A DNA stretch of 64,000 bases, taken from assembly GCF_003148495.1 (NCBI RefSeq), contig NZ_QGGH01000001.1, positions 950,347-1,014,346 of the forward strand, read 5' to 3'. Positions 9,319 through 16,539 of the stretch are shown piece by piece. The notes beneath the pieces are model-generated. The model worked only from the letters and a program-made list of their open reading frames with translations. It was not told the origin of the DNA and did no database searches. Each line of letters opens with the position of its first letter. Position 1 is the stretch's first letter. The position numbers were made by a program, and so were the translations under genes. The stretch is from Mesorhizobium loti (GTDB lineage: Bacteria > Pseudomonadota > Alphaproteobacteria > Rhizobiales > Rhizobiaceae).

Positions 9319-9838
9319 GGCTTTTCCCTGACATTTTTGCGGATCCAACGTCGATCTGCGCCCTCAGTTCCGGATTGACCATCGCTTCGAGGAACCGTTC
9401 CACCAGGATCCGTTCGGTTATTCCGGAATCTCCCAATGCAGCATGGATGCGGCGCGACTGTGGCCGCGCTAGCGCCAGCGCCAGCGCACGGCCCTTGGCC
9501 GTCGGATAAAGCTCGCGCTGGCGGCGGTCGCGCGGCCCTTGCAATTGCACGACATGGTCGGTGTCGATCAATTGCTTGAGCACGCGGGCCAGGCTCTGCT
9601 TGGTGATCTTCAGCACGTCGAGCAGTTCGGCGACCGTCAGGCCGGGCCTGCGGTTGACGAAATGCAGCACCCGGTGGTGAGCCCGGCCGAAACCGTAATC
9701 GGCCAGAATCTGGTCCGGATCGGAGGTGAAGTCACGATAGGCGAAGAAGAGCAGCTCGATGATGGCGAAGTCGATGCCGTCCTCGTCGGTGATCGCGGTC
9801 CTGATCGGTTTTCCGGCTGCGTGGCTTCGATCCGTCAT
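9305..9838 (-). CDS. MarR-family transcriptional regulator
   Basis: This 177-residue winged-helix regulator shows the MarR core ADYGFGRAHHRVLHFVNRRP, the recognition region VAELLDVLKITKQSLARVLK and the wing LQGPRDRRQRELYPT. Two ATG codons are adjacent at 9841 and 9838; GGAG sits two bases from the first and five from the second, so I chose the second. It heads an operon with the response regulator and the kinase, an unusual direct association of MarR with a two-component pair. A near-palindrome upstream (9861-9885) could be its autoregulatory operator. Confidence 0.9.
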   Translation of the reverse strand: MTDRSHAAGKPIRTAITDEDGIDFAIIELLFFAYRDFTSDPDQILADYGFGRAHHRVLHFVNRRPGLTVAELLDVLKITKQSLARVLKQLIDTDHVVQLQGPRDRRQRELYPTAKGRALALALARPQSRRIHAALGDSGITERILVERFLEAMVNPELRAQIDVGSAKMSGKSHGEH

Positions 9839-9860
9839 CATTTCTCCGTGGGAAAGAGAG

Positions 9861-9885
9861 ATTATGTCAGTACTATTGACGTAAT
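9861..9885. promoter_or_regulatory. Candidate MarR operator upstream of marR operon
   Basis: ATTATGTCA and TGACGTAAT form an inverted repeat with one mismatch and a 7-base spacer. It lies 20 bases upstream of the marR start and overlaps a plausible -10 element (CATAAT on the minus strand). The position and symmetry suggest self-repression; this is inference. Confidence 0.5.
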
Positions 9886-10085
9886 TTCCCTGCAATGGTA
9901 ATTTTTGACAAGCTTTTGGGCGGATTGCGAACGAAAAGGCAAGGGAAGCCGGTTTTTCCGGAACTTCCTGAGTTTGCCAGAGCGCAATTATCCGCCTACG
10001 CTCCAGCATAAAAGCCGCTTTGGGCGGCCGACACGAAACACCAACGATACAACACTATGCGGGCTGCCGCCCGCGGGAGGTTACC

Positions 10086-10979
10086 ATGGCATCCGTTCCC
10101 TTCGACCAACTGGATGGTTTCATCTGGATGAACGGCGAATTCGTCCAATGGGGTGACGCCAAGATCCATGTGCTGACCCATGGCCTGCATTACGCCAGCG
10201 CCGTCTTCGAGGGCGAGCGCGCCTATGGCGGCGAGATCTTCAAGCTCAACGAACACACCGAGCGCCTGCATGAATCGGCGCGCCTGCTCGGCTTCAAGAT
10301 TCCCTATTCGGTGGCGGAGCTCAACGACGCCTCCACCACGCTTCTGAAGAAGCAGGGTTTCCAGGATGCCTATGTCCGGCCGATCGCCTGGCGCGGCAGT
10401 GAACAGATGGGCGTTTCGGCGCAGAACAACCGCATCAACTGCGCCATCGCCATCTGGCAATGGCCGAGCTATTTCGATCCCGCGCAGAAGCTGAAAGGCA
10501 TCCGCCTCGATGTGGCGGAATGGCGCCGGCCAGACCCGCGCACCGCACCTTCCAAGTCGAAGGCCGCCGGCCTCTACATGATCTGCACCATGTCCAAGCA
10601 TGCTGCCGAAGCCAAGGGCTATGCCGACGCCATGATGCTCGACTGGCGTGGCCAGGTCGCCGAAGCGACCGGCGCCAACATTTTCTTCGTCAAGGACGGC
10701 AAGATCCACACGCCCAAGCCCGATTGCTTCCTTGACGGCATCACCCGCCGCACGGTCATTGGCTTGGCCAAGGATCGCGGCCTGGAGGTGATCGAACGCG
10801 CCATCCTGCCGGAAGAACTCGAGGGCTTCGAGCAATGCTTCCTGACCGGGACGGCAGCGGAAGTAACGCCGGTTTCGGAGATCGGACCTTACCGATTCGA
10901 GGTCGGTGAAATCGCCAAAAACCTTATGAATGACTATTCTGCCGCCGTTCAGCCCAAGCACGCGATCGCCGCAGAATAA
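10086..10979 (+). CDS. ilvE: Branched-chain amino acid aminotransferase (class IV)
   Basis: This 297-residue PLP enzyme interconverts leucine, isoleucine and valine with their 2-oxo acids. It starts in the fold-type IV manner (FDQLDGFIWMNGEFV, then VLTHGLHYASAVFEGERAY). The PLP-binding lysine is K159 in SKSKAAGLYM and the conserved glutamate is E193 in VAEATGANIFFVKDGK. ATG at 10086 follows a GGGAGG site, so the longer upstream reading is discarded. It is divergent from the marR operon, with 244 bases between starts, and is followed by a strong terminator. A TTGACA word at 9905-9910 could be its -35 box. Confidence 0.95.
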   Translation: MASVPFDQLDGFIWMNGEFVQWGDAKIHVLTHGLHYASAVFEGERAYGGEIFKLNEHTERLHESARLLGFKIPYSVAELNDASTTLLKKQGFQDAYVRPIAWRGSEQMGVSAQNNRINCAIAIWQWPSYFDPAQKLKGIRLDVAEWRRPDPRTAPSKSKAAGLYMICTMSKHAAEAKGYADAMMLDWRGQVAEATGANIFFVKDGKIHTPKPDCFLDGITRRTVIGLAKDRGLEVIERAILPEELEGFEQCFLTGTAAEVTPVSEIGPYRFEVGEIAKNLMNDYSAAVQPKHAIAAE

Positions 10980-11006
10980 CGAAAGTCACAGCTTTTTTAG
11001 CAAGCA

Positions 11007-11034
11007 GGGGCGGTTTTAGGGCCGCCCCTTTTAT
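11007..11034 (+). terminator. Rho-independent terminator after ilvE
   Basis: GGGGCGG (11007-11013) pairs with CCGCCCC (11022-11028) and is followed by TTTTATTT. It begins 27 bases after the ilvE stop codon. Confidence 0.85.
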
Positions 11035-11124
11035 TTAAGCGTTCCTGCATTTGACTTTCGTCCAATTCGGCGTCTCATGATGCTGTCGGCCCGGGAGGCT
11101 GGCAGCTATGGAGGGACTAATCAT

Positions 11125-11442
11125 ATGGACATGAACACGCTTCTTCCGATCATAATACAGGTGATTACGGGTATCATCGGTGGTCAGGCGGTCGGTGCGG
11201 CGCTCAAGACGGCGGCGATGGGTCAGCTTCCCAAAATCCTGGGTGGAGCCATTGGCGGTGTCGGCGGTGCGGCGATCCTCGGCAGCCTGCTGGGTGGCGG
11301 CGCGGTCGATCCGGCGGCTGCGGCAGCAGCAACGAGCGGTCTCGGCAGCGCGCTGAACCTCAACAACATCGTCGGCGGCGCCGGCGGTGGCGCGATCCTG
11401 ACCGGCATTCTCGGCGCGGTCATGGGCGCCATGAAGAAGTAA
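11125..11442 (+). CDS. Glycine/alanine-rich hydrophobic small protein
   Basis: This 105-residue protein is built from Gly/Ala/Ile/Leu-rich hydrophobic stretches (IIIQVITGIIGGQAVG, GGAIGGVGGAAILGSLLGGG and VGGAGGGAILTGILGAVMG) and ends MKK. The GxxxG-like spacing is typical of tightly packed membrane helices or glycine-zipper segments. ATG at 11125 follows GGAGGGA at a good distance, so I prefer it to the upstream starts. It is a single-gene unit with its own terminator 20 bases downstream. I do not recognise a named family. Confidence 0.75.
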   Translation: MDMNTLLPIIIQVITGIIGGQAVGAALKTAAMGQLPKILGGAIGGVGGAAILGSLLGGGAVDPAAAAAATSGLGSALNLNNIVGGAGGGAILTGILGAVMGAMKK

Positions 11443-11461
11443 GCGGCCATTCGGTCTTTTC

Positions 11462-11490
11462 AAATGGGCGGCTTCGGCCGCCCATTTCCG
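11462..11490 (+). terminator. UUCG-loop terminator
   Basis: An 11-base perfect stem (11462-11472 with 11477-11487) is closed by a TTCG tetraloop. It lies 20 bases after the glycine-rich gene and has only a short T-rich trail. Confidence 0.75.
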
Positions 11491-11578
11491 TTTTGGGACT
11501 ACTGACTGTTCGTCTTTCGAGGGTGGACGCCCTTCGCCCGCGCCTCTACATCACCGCTGGCATAGCGAAAGGACGATC

Positions 11579-12217
11579 ATGGGTCAGCTCAATGCCGGCA
11601 TCGTGCCGGTCACACCGTTTCAGCAGAATTGCACCATCCTGTTCGACATGGACGACAAGCACGGTGTCGTCGTCGATCCGGGCGGCGACATCGACAAGGT
11701 GCTGGCGGCGCTGAAGGATAATGCGATATCAGCCGGGGCGATCTGGATAACGCATGGCCATATCGACCATGCCGGCGGCGCCATGGAGCTGAAGGAGGCG
11801 CTCGGCGTCGAGATCATCGGCCCGCACGAGGCCGACAAGTCGCTGCTCGACAATCTGGAAAACCAGGGCAGGCGTTACGGCATCGCCGGCGCGCGCAACT
11901 GTGTGCCCGACCGGTTCCTGACCGAAGGCGAGACCGTGTCGTTCGGCGGCCATGTGTTCGAGGTGTTGCACTGCCCCGGCCATGCGCCCGGCCACGTCGT
12001 CTACTACAACCGCGCAGCCAAGTTCGCCCATGTCGGCGACGTGCTGTTTCGCGGTTCGGTGGGCCGCACCGACCTGCCGGGCGGCGACCACGCGGCGCTG
12101 ATCGCTTCGATCAAGGACAAGCTCCTGCCGCTCGGCGACGACATCGGCTTCATCTGTGGCCACGGTCCCGGCGGCCGCTTCGGCGAGGAGAGGCGGACCA
12201 ATCCTTTTCTCGTTTAG
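11579..12217 (+). CDS. Metallo-beta-lactamase-fold hydrolase (glyoxalase II-like)
   Basis: The 212-residue protein has the full di-metal site: THGHIDHAGG at 58-67 (H59, H61, D63, H64), H-bearing HCPGHAPGHVVY, HVGDVLFRGSVGRTDLPGGD with the bridging aspartate, and CGHGPGGRFGEER near the C-terminus. This short, stand-alone form matches the glyoxalase II/YcbL-like hydrolases. The substrate is probably a thioester such as S-lactoylglutathione, but this is by family only. An AAAGGA site precedes the ATG. A shared terminator follows. Confidence 0.9.
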   Translation: MGQLNAGIVPVTPFQQNCTILFDMDDKHGVVVDPGGDIDKVLAALKDNAISAGAIWITHGHIDHAGGAMELKEALGVEIIGPHEADKSLLDNLENQGRRYGIAGARNCVPDRFLTEGETVSFGGHVFEVLHCPGHAPGHVVYYNRAAKFAHVGDVLFRGSVGRTDLPGGDHAALIASIKDKLLPLGDDIGFICGHGPGGRFGEERRTNPFLV

Positions 12218-12263
12218 GGCGTGCCGATATTCGCCGATCCCAAATCCTGCGGTGTTCCAAACA

Positions 12264-12295
12264 AAAAAGCGCTGGCCTTGCGGTCAGCGCTTTTT
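12264..12295. terminator. Bidirectional terminator
   Basis: AAAAAGCGCTGGCC (12264-12277) pairs with GGTCAGCGCTTTTT (12282-12295), with one G-T pair. A-runs and T-runs on both sides let it serve the hydrolase gene (+) and the BA14K gene (-). Confidence 0.85.
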
Positions 12296-12314
12296 GTTTT
12301 CGGGCAGGGAAGCC

Positions 12315-12743
12315 TCAGTTGGCAGTGCAGAAATGCTGTTCGCCGTCATTGCCGGTGAACGTGCCGGTACGGGAATTGAAGCTGCGGTAGCGGTCCGAGC
12401 AGTATTCGTACCAGTCACGCGTCCACGGCTCGGCATAACGATCGGCGTAGACAACCCTCGGTTCCGCATAGTAGCGGCGGACCGGTGCCGGGCGCACCAC
12501 AACGTCACGATCGTAGTAACCGTCATCGTAGTAGCGGTCAGCGTAGGGCGGGGGCTGGTCATTGGCCAACGCGCCACCGATCAGCGCGCCGGCCGCGAGG
12601 CCGAGGACGCCGGCGGCGATCGCATCGCCATTGCCGTGATGGCCGTGATGGCGCCAGTCACGCGCATTGGCGGCGGGCAAGGTTGCGAGCGTGGTGGCGG
12701 CCACGGCAGCGGCCAGGACGGCGGTTTTGAAAATTCGGTTCAT
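12315..12743 (-). CDS. BA14K-family secreted protein
   Basis: The 142-residue protein has a signal peptide (MNRIFKTAVLAAAVAATTLA, cleavage near ANA-RD), a His/Gly patch, a glycine-rich hydrophobic segment (AAGVLGLAAGALIGGALA), a Tyr/Asp-rich middle, and the BA14K C-terminal signature WYEYCSDRYRSFNSRTGTF with a second cysteine in EQHFC. Brucella BA14K is an immunoreactive protein with lectin-like properties. An AAGGAG site precedes the ATG. It is a monocistronic unit between the bidirectional terminator and a divergent promoter region. Confidence 0.9.
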   Translation of the reverse strand: MNRIFKTAVLAAAVAATTLATLPAANARDWRHHGHHGNGDAIAAGVLGLAAGALIGGALANDQPPPYADRYYDDGYYDRDVVVRPAPVRRYYAEPRVVYADRYAEPWTRDWYEYCSDRYRSFNSRTGTFTGNDGEQHFCTAN

Positions 12744-12927
12744 GTCGGTCTCCTTCGTACCGGCCCGTGCAGTTTCGGGGGATGCGGTCCGGCTTTACCA
12801 AAGACTAATATGCGACCGTGGCTGAACGGGGGCTGAACGGATTTCGACGTGTTTATTCAAAACAGACGTCAAAGATCACACGCTCTCAAGGGGCGAAACC
12901 GCCCGCCGCAGCCGGTCTGAAGCCGGC

Positions 12928-13140
12928 TCAGCCGACCGACAGGTTGACGGCTTTCGGTCCCTTGCCACGCTTGTCCGGCTCGGTGTCGAATGACACTTTC
13001 TGGCCATCTTCCAGACCGGGAAGACCGGACGCCTGCACGGCCGAAATATGGACGAAAACATCCTTCGCGCCATCATCGGGCGTGATGAAGCCGAAGCCCT
13101 TGGCATGGTTGAAGAATTTGACGGTGCCGGTCTGCGGCAT
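12928..13140 (-). CDS. Cold-shock protein (CspA family)
   Basis: This 70-residue single cold-shock domain contains RNP1 KGFGFI and RNP2 VFVHI, with the typical opening TGTVKFFN. Such proteins bind single-stranded nucleic acid and loosen RNA structure. AAAGGAG lies seven bases before the ATG. It is one of three csp genes within 3.3 kb. A hairpin (AGCCGG/CCGGCT) follows the stop, but no strong T-tract is present. Confidence 0.95.
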   Translation of the reverse strand: MPQTGTVKFFNHAKGFGFITPDDGAKDVFVHISAVQASGLPGLEDGQKVSFDTEPDKRGKGPKAVNLSVG

Positions 13141-13283
13141 GGGAAGCTCCTTTGTCCCATAAATTCCAGTCTCGGGCCGGCAAATGCCCGAGTGGAAATT
13201 TGTCCTTTATTTTAGCGTCATCGGCAAGAGAAAGTTTTGCGGGCACCTGAAGCGCCTCGCAACTCGCTTTAAGTCTTTGTTTT

Positions 13284-13332
13284 CATGCGTATCGTTCCCC
13301 CAAAACCGAGACCACCTTTGAGCGACATGCAT
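13284..13332. repeat. Dispersed palindromic repeat, diverged copy
   Basis: The stretch has a CATGC...GCATG frame around CCCAAAACCG and an ACCTTTGAG-like arm. It resembles the intergenic palindromes at 28897 and 49404 and elements I recall as abundant in Mesorhizobium genomes. Confidence 0.5.
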
Positions 13333-13346
13333 TAAGGTCTGTCGAT

Positions 13347-13465
13347 ATTCAGGTGAGGCCGGCCTGCAAATGGCCGTTTCCTGCGCTTCCGGTGCTCACG
13401 TACCCAAACGTACGCTCCGCTCCGGTTCTCGGTATCAGCCATTTTCGGCTCGGCCTCGCCTGAAT
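13347..13465. repeat. 119-nt imperfect hairpin between two csp genes
   Basis: Outer arms 13347-13361 and 13451-13465 match at 14 of 15 positions, and a second pair AAATGGC/GCCATTT (13368-13374 with 13438-13444) nests inside. The loop holds a GTAC palindrome (GTACCCAAACGTAC). It lies in the space between two csp genes and beyond the terminator of the second. It may be a structured RNA or a mobile palindromic element. Confidence 0.55.
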
Positions 13466-13495
13466 CTCAACAGACCTTGGTCTGCTTTTTCGGTA

Positions 13496-13528
13496 CGAAA
13501 AAGGCGCGACGAAGATCGCCGCGCCTTT
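13496..13528 (-). terminator. Terminator of second csp gene
   Basis: AAAGGCGCG (13500-13508) pairs with CGCGCCTTT (13520-13528); on the minus strand the stem ends in a run of five T. It lies 84 bases after the csp stop codon at 13612. Confidence 0.75.
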
Positions 13529-13611
13529 CAAAATTCAAATCCCTCTCCAAGCCAGGTTCAGGCATTGGAGCCTCCGTCGCGCGTCCGAGAGACGTGCGGC
13601 GTGCCGATGGC

Positions 13612-13824
13612 TCAGGCAGCGCGGAGGTTGACGGCCTTGGGGCCTTTGCCCATGCGGTCCGGCTCGACGTCGAAGGTGACCTTCTGGCCGTCGACGAGCG
13701 TGCGCAGGCCCGAAGCCTCGATCGCGGAAATATGGACGAACACGTCCTTGGCGCCACCATCGGGCGTGATGAAACCGAAGCCTTTGGTCGCGTTGAAGAA
13801 TTTAACGGTGCCGGTCTGGGCCAT
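13612..13824 (-). CDS. Cold-shock protein (CspA family)
   Basis: This 70-residue cold-shock domain is a close paralogue of the protein encoded at 12928-13140, sharing [27 protein letters not shown] and [12 protein letters not shown]1 (KGFGFI) and RNP2 (VFVHI) are intact. GAAGGAG precedes the ATG. The long region upstream could hold a regulatory 5' leader, as is usual for csp mRNAs, including a CCCCG/CGGGG hairpin near 13940. Confidence 0.95.
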   Translation of the reverse strand: MAQTGTVKFFNATKGFGFITPDGGAKDVFVHISAIEASGLRTLVDGQKVTFDVEPDRMGKGPKAVNLRAA

Positions 13825-14325
13825 TGGGGAAACTCCTTCACCCGTTCAGTCTTTGGTGGTCCTGCCCGCCGCCTGGCGCAAAGGGCAGTTCCCGGTGGTT
13901 GCTTCGGCAGTCATGCATTGGCGCATGGTCAAACCCCCCGCCGAAAACGGGGCCGTCAGAGATTCACAGTATCGGGGAAAGGTCGTCCAAAACGTTCCGC
14001 TCTCCGGGTCGCAAATGCCCGAACACGGAATTTATCGCACGGAAACGTGATGGTTGCAAGATAGCGCCGCGGGCCGCCGCACTGGCGCATCCCGACGCAT
14101 GAATCGACTGACCTGAGCATCGATCGGCCCGGCATAGGCTTGCTTGCCGACCGGGTCATCGGCCAGAGCCGGGCCACGAATGGGCCAGATGTCGAGGTGG
14201 CCGAGGAAGCTGATGCCGCCCACGGCCCAGGCGCCGTTTCCGGCTGTAATGGCTGCAAACGGGGGTTGCATTTGGCAAGGGAATGGCGAGGATCGGCAAC
14301 CGGGACGCGATCGTGGGAGATCATC
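13825..14325. other. Intergenic region: csp leader plus possible gene remnant
   Basis: These 501 bases separate the divergent csp and Kazal genes. The left part should hold the csp promoter and leader. The right part (14032-14286) has coding-like composition on the minus strand and is listed separately as a possible gene remnant. Confidence 0.5.
14032..14286 (-). pseudogene. Possible 3' remnant of an unidentified gene
   Basis: One minus-strand frame reads about 80 residues, including ITAGNGAWAVGGISFLGHLD, IWPIRGPALADDPVGKQAYA and GPIDAQVSRFMRRDA, with strong third-position GC, as in real genes of this genome. Further upstream the frame runs into the antisense of the Kazal gene, where the protein loses sense. 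No start codon with a ribosome-binding site was found. It looks like a decayed gene end; the family is not recognised. Confidence 0.35.
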
Positions 14326-14742
14326 ATGAAATTTCTGGCGACAATCTTTTCGCGACAGGGTTTTGCCATCCTGTTGCTGTCGGCAATTCTTACCGCCTGC
14401 ACCGTCGTGGTCGATGAGGGACCAGGGCCGCGCCCGCGTCCGCCACGGCCCGAACCGCAATATTGCAGCAAGCAGTACGAGCCGGTCTGTGCCCGCCGCG
14501 GCGGCGACCGCCAGACCTTTGCCAATGCCTGCCTTGCCGACCGGGCCGGCTATCGCATCGTGCGCGACGGTCCGTGCCGCGACGGTGGTGGTGGTGGCGA
14601 TGGTGGCGGCGAAGAGCAGACGTTCTGCACCCGCGAATATGCGCCGGTGTGCGCTCGCCGGCACGGCGAGATGCGTACCTTTCCCAACTCCTGCGAAGCC
14701 CGCGCCGCGGACTATCGCGTCGTTGAAGACGGGCCGTGCTGA
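14326..14742 (+). CDS. Lipoprotein with two Kazal-type protease-inhibitor domains
   Basis: The 138-residue protein has a lipoprotein signal (hydrophobic 12-22, lipobox LTAC with C25), a short Pro/Arg linker, then two Kazal-like repeats separated by a Gly/Asp linker. Each repeat has the pattern Y/FC-x6-PVCARR, a TF-N-[AS]-C segment and a closing VxDGPC. Kazal domains inhibit serine proteases in animals; bacterial examples exist but are little studied. GGGAGA precedes the ATG at 14326. The protein should sit on the periplasmic side of a membrane. Target proteases are unknown. Confidence 0.85.
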   Translation: MKFLATIFSRQGFAILLLSAILTACTVVVDEGPGPRPRPPRPEPQYCSKQYEPVCARRGGDRQTFANACLADRAGYRIVRDGPCRDGGGGGDGGGEEQTFCTREYAPVCARRHGEMRTFPNSCEARAADYRVVEDGPC

Positions 14743-14817
14743 GGGGCAGGGCGATATTCGCAGGACATGATCAGATCGGCAAAGGCAGCGCATGAAGATT
14801 GAAGCTCGCGCTGCTGG

Positions 14818-15039
14818 TCACGGTGCCGGATACGCCCCGTCGGCCGGGCCGGCGTAAAGCTCGCTGCCATCGTCGTCGCAAATGCGCAGGCGATCGGGGG
14901 TTTGCGGCATGGCGAGCGTGTGGAACAGCGCGGTAGCACCCTGCAGCGCGGCGCGCAGGTTCGGCGCTTCCAGCGATACCTTGTCGAGCGTGGCTTCGTC
15001 GGCGTCGCGCGACCGGTAGAACTCGATGACGAAGTTCAA
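14818..15039 (-). CDS. Small conserved-type hypothetical protein, TTG start
   Basis: A 73-residue soluble protein reading LNFVIEFYRSRDADEATLDK, then APNLRAALQGATALFHTL and LRICDDDGSELYAG. I chose TTG at 15039 because a perfect GGAGG lies five bases upstream (15045-15049); a start further upstream has no such site. The pattern (N-terminal strand, an alanine-rich helix, closing DDDGSELY strand) recalls the small DUF6894-type proteins of Rhizobiales, but the match is not certain. Confidence 0.6.
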   Translation of the reverse strand: MNFVIEFYRSRDADEATLDKVSLEAPNLRAALQGATALFHTLAMPQTPDRLRICDDDGSELYAGPADGAYPAP

Positions 15040-15136
15040 GCGCGCCTCCGTGGCAGAGCATTGCGCGGGCCTGTTCAATCAATTCGCCGCCTCACATAGG
15101 GACGGAGAGGGCGCACGAGGCGCGCCCTCCAGTTTG

Positions 15137-15274
15137 TCAGCCCTTCGACTTCGGCTTAAGGCTGCTCTCCGCCTGTTTGACCGACGAGCCGAACGGGGAG
15201 GCGGGCTTGGCCACGACCTTGTCCTTCTTCGGCTTGCGTGTCTCGCGGTTGCTTCGCTGTTGACCCTTGGACAT
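15137..15274 (-). CDS. 45-residue basic small protein
   Basis: This short ORF encodes MSKGQQRSNRETRKPKKDK, VVAKPASPFGSSV and a KPKSKG tail; over a quarter of its residues are Lys or Arg. An AGGAG site lies six bases before the ATG at 15274. I recall similar Lys-rich short proteins as widespread in Rhizobiales with no known role. It may bind nucleic acid, judging only from charge. Confidence 0.65.
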   Translation of the reverse strand: MSKGQQRSNRETRKPKKDKVVAKPASPFGSSVKQAESSLKPKSKG

Positions 15275-15312
15275 GTCGTGCTCCTGCTGCGTGTTGGCTT
15301 GGCGGTGGGGTC

Positions 15313-15597
15313 TCAGACGACCGGGTTGCTGGCAACAACCGGATTGTCAGTAACAACCGGGTCGTTTGCCGGTTCGAGATTGTCTTCGGTGGTGACCCGC
15401 TCATGGGTCTCCTGCTCGCTGCGGATGCGGTATTGCGGCGAGCCGTCCTTGACCGGCAGCCTGCTCTTGATCTGGAACAGTTCGGCGGTCTTCTGGACGA
15501 GGCCGGTGCGGCTCTTCATGCGCACGGTCTGACCGATCGCAAACTGGTGCGCGGGCGTGTCGGTGCGCGGGCGCGCATTCTGCTGGAAACGGATCAT
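15313..15597 (-). CDS. Conserved-type hypothetical protein
   Basis: A 94-residue soluble protein starting MIRFQQNARPRTDTPAHQFA, with a compact basic middle (GQTVRMKSRTGLVQKTAELF) and an acidic, Val/Pro-rich tail of DNPVV repeats. The middle resembles a small beta-barrel of the kind that follows GQ-V-x-L-K motifs, which is only an impression. Its ATG overlaps the stop of the preceding gene as ATGA, so the two genes are cotranscribed. Confidence 0.65.
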   Translation of the reverse strand: MIRFQQNARPRTDTPAHQFAIGQTVRMKSRTGLVQKTAELFQIKSRLPVKDGSPQYRIRSEQETHERVTTEDNLEPANDPVVTDNPVVASNPVV

Positions 15598-15863
15598 GCT
15601 GCATTCTCCCTGTCGCGCTTCAGCGCTGTTTCGAGTTCGAGGTAATCGATGGCGACAAGCTGGCTGGTGGGCGGGTTTTTCACTGCCCTTGCCGGCAGAT
15701 GGATGAAGGTGGCGACGCGGCGCCAGGCAAGCCGCGACATGCCCTCGATCAGCTCTTCGTCGTGATCGATGTCGTAGTCGCCGGCCGGCAGCTGCCCTTC
15801 CAGTCCGCCGAGCACGAAAGGTGCCGCGAAATGCGCGATGGAGTGGGTGGTGCGGTCCGGCAT
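15594..15863 (-). CDS. Conserved-type hypothetical protein
   Basis: The 89-residue protein starts MPDRTTHSIAHFAAPFVLGG and continues with LPAGDYDIDHDEELIEGMSR and WRRVATFIHLPA. The VLGG-LPAGDYDIDHDEELIEG segment looks like a short beta-rich fold often found in small Rhizobiales proteins. ATG at 15863 follows AGGTAAG; a longer reading lacks such a site. It is first of a two-gene unit with the gene at 15313-15597. Function unknown. Confidence 0.7.
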   Translation of the reverse strand: MPDRTTHSIAHFAAPFVLGGLEGQLPAGDYDIDHDEELIEGMSRLAWRRVATFIHLPARAVKNPPTSQLVAIDYLELETALKRDRENAA

Positions 15864-15894
15864 TGTCTTACCTGTGCAAAGCAGCGGTCCTGAA

Positions 15895-15923
15895 AGCAAA
15901 AAAGCGGGGACGAGCCCCGCTTT
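15895..15923 (-). terminator. Terminator of third csp gene
   Basis: AAAGCGGGG (minus-strand arm 15915-15923) pairs with CCCCGCTTT (15901-15909), followed on the minus strand by six T. It lies 85 bases after the csp stop at 16008 and separates it from the downstream two-gene unit. Confidence 0.85.
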
Positions 15924-16007
15924 CCTATTTCCGGCAGTCGCTGGAAATAAGCCGCTTTCGAGAGCTGCCAGTACATCCGTGGTCAGCGTTCATCGAATTC
16001 GGCCGGA

Positions 16008-16214
16008 TCAGATCAATTGCAAATTGGCGGCCGACTCGCGGCCCTTGGTGTCACGCTCCAACTCGAACTGCAGCTTCTGGCCTTCGGCAAGTCCGGGGAA
16101 GCCGGCGCGCTCCAGTGCGCTGACATGGACGAAAACGTCCTTGCCGCCATCGGTCGGCTGAATGAAGCCGAAGCCCTTCTGGCCATTGTAGAACTTAACG
16201 GTTCCGGTGTTCAT
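16008..16214 (-). CDS. Cold-shock protein, divergent third copy
   Basis: The 68-residue cold-shock domain starts MNTGTVKFYNGQKGFGFIQP and has RNP2 as VFVHV. It differs more from the other two copies here than they do from each other, with the C-terminal part KLQFELERDTKGRESAANL. I chose ATG at 16214; the upstream in-frame extension is not csp-like. The ribosome-binding site (GAAAGAT) is weak, which may fit temperature-dependent translation. Confidence 0.92.
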   Translation of the reverse strand: MNTGTVKFYNGQKGFGFIQPTDGGKDVFVHVSALERAGFPGLAEGQKLQFELERDTKGRESAANLQLI

Positions 16215-16539
16215 GTGGATCTTTCGAAGAATGAGACATGGCCGCGGAGCGAATATGCCGCGCGCCCGGTATCGAAGATTTGGAATGAGATTGGCGGGTC
16301 GAGAACCTCTGACGCCGCGAGATGCCAATTCTGGCCCAAAGCCATCCCGTCTATATAGGCTGATAGGGCTGATTGTTCAAGAAGATTCATGAAAAACTCG
16401 GACGGCGGCAAAAAAATAGATCGCTGTAATTATTTGAAAAATCCTGATATGGCTCAGTGGCTTTCAAAAAATTGCTTAAATTTACGCTGGCCGATTTTCC
16501 CGGCACTTGCATTTTATTTATTCCTGGAAGGAAAAAGCC
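16215..16539. other. AT-rich intergenic region between divergent genes
   Basis: These 325 bases contain no credible gene. The part from 16380 to 16540 is unusually AT-rich for this window and probably contains the promoter of the gene at 16540. Confidence 0.4.
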
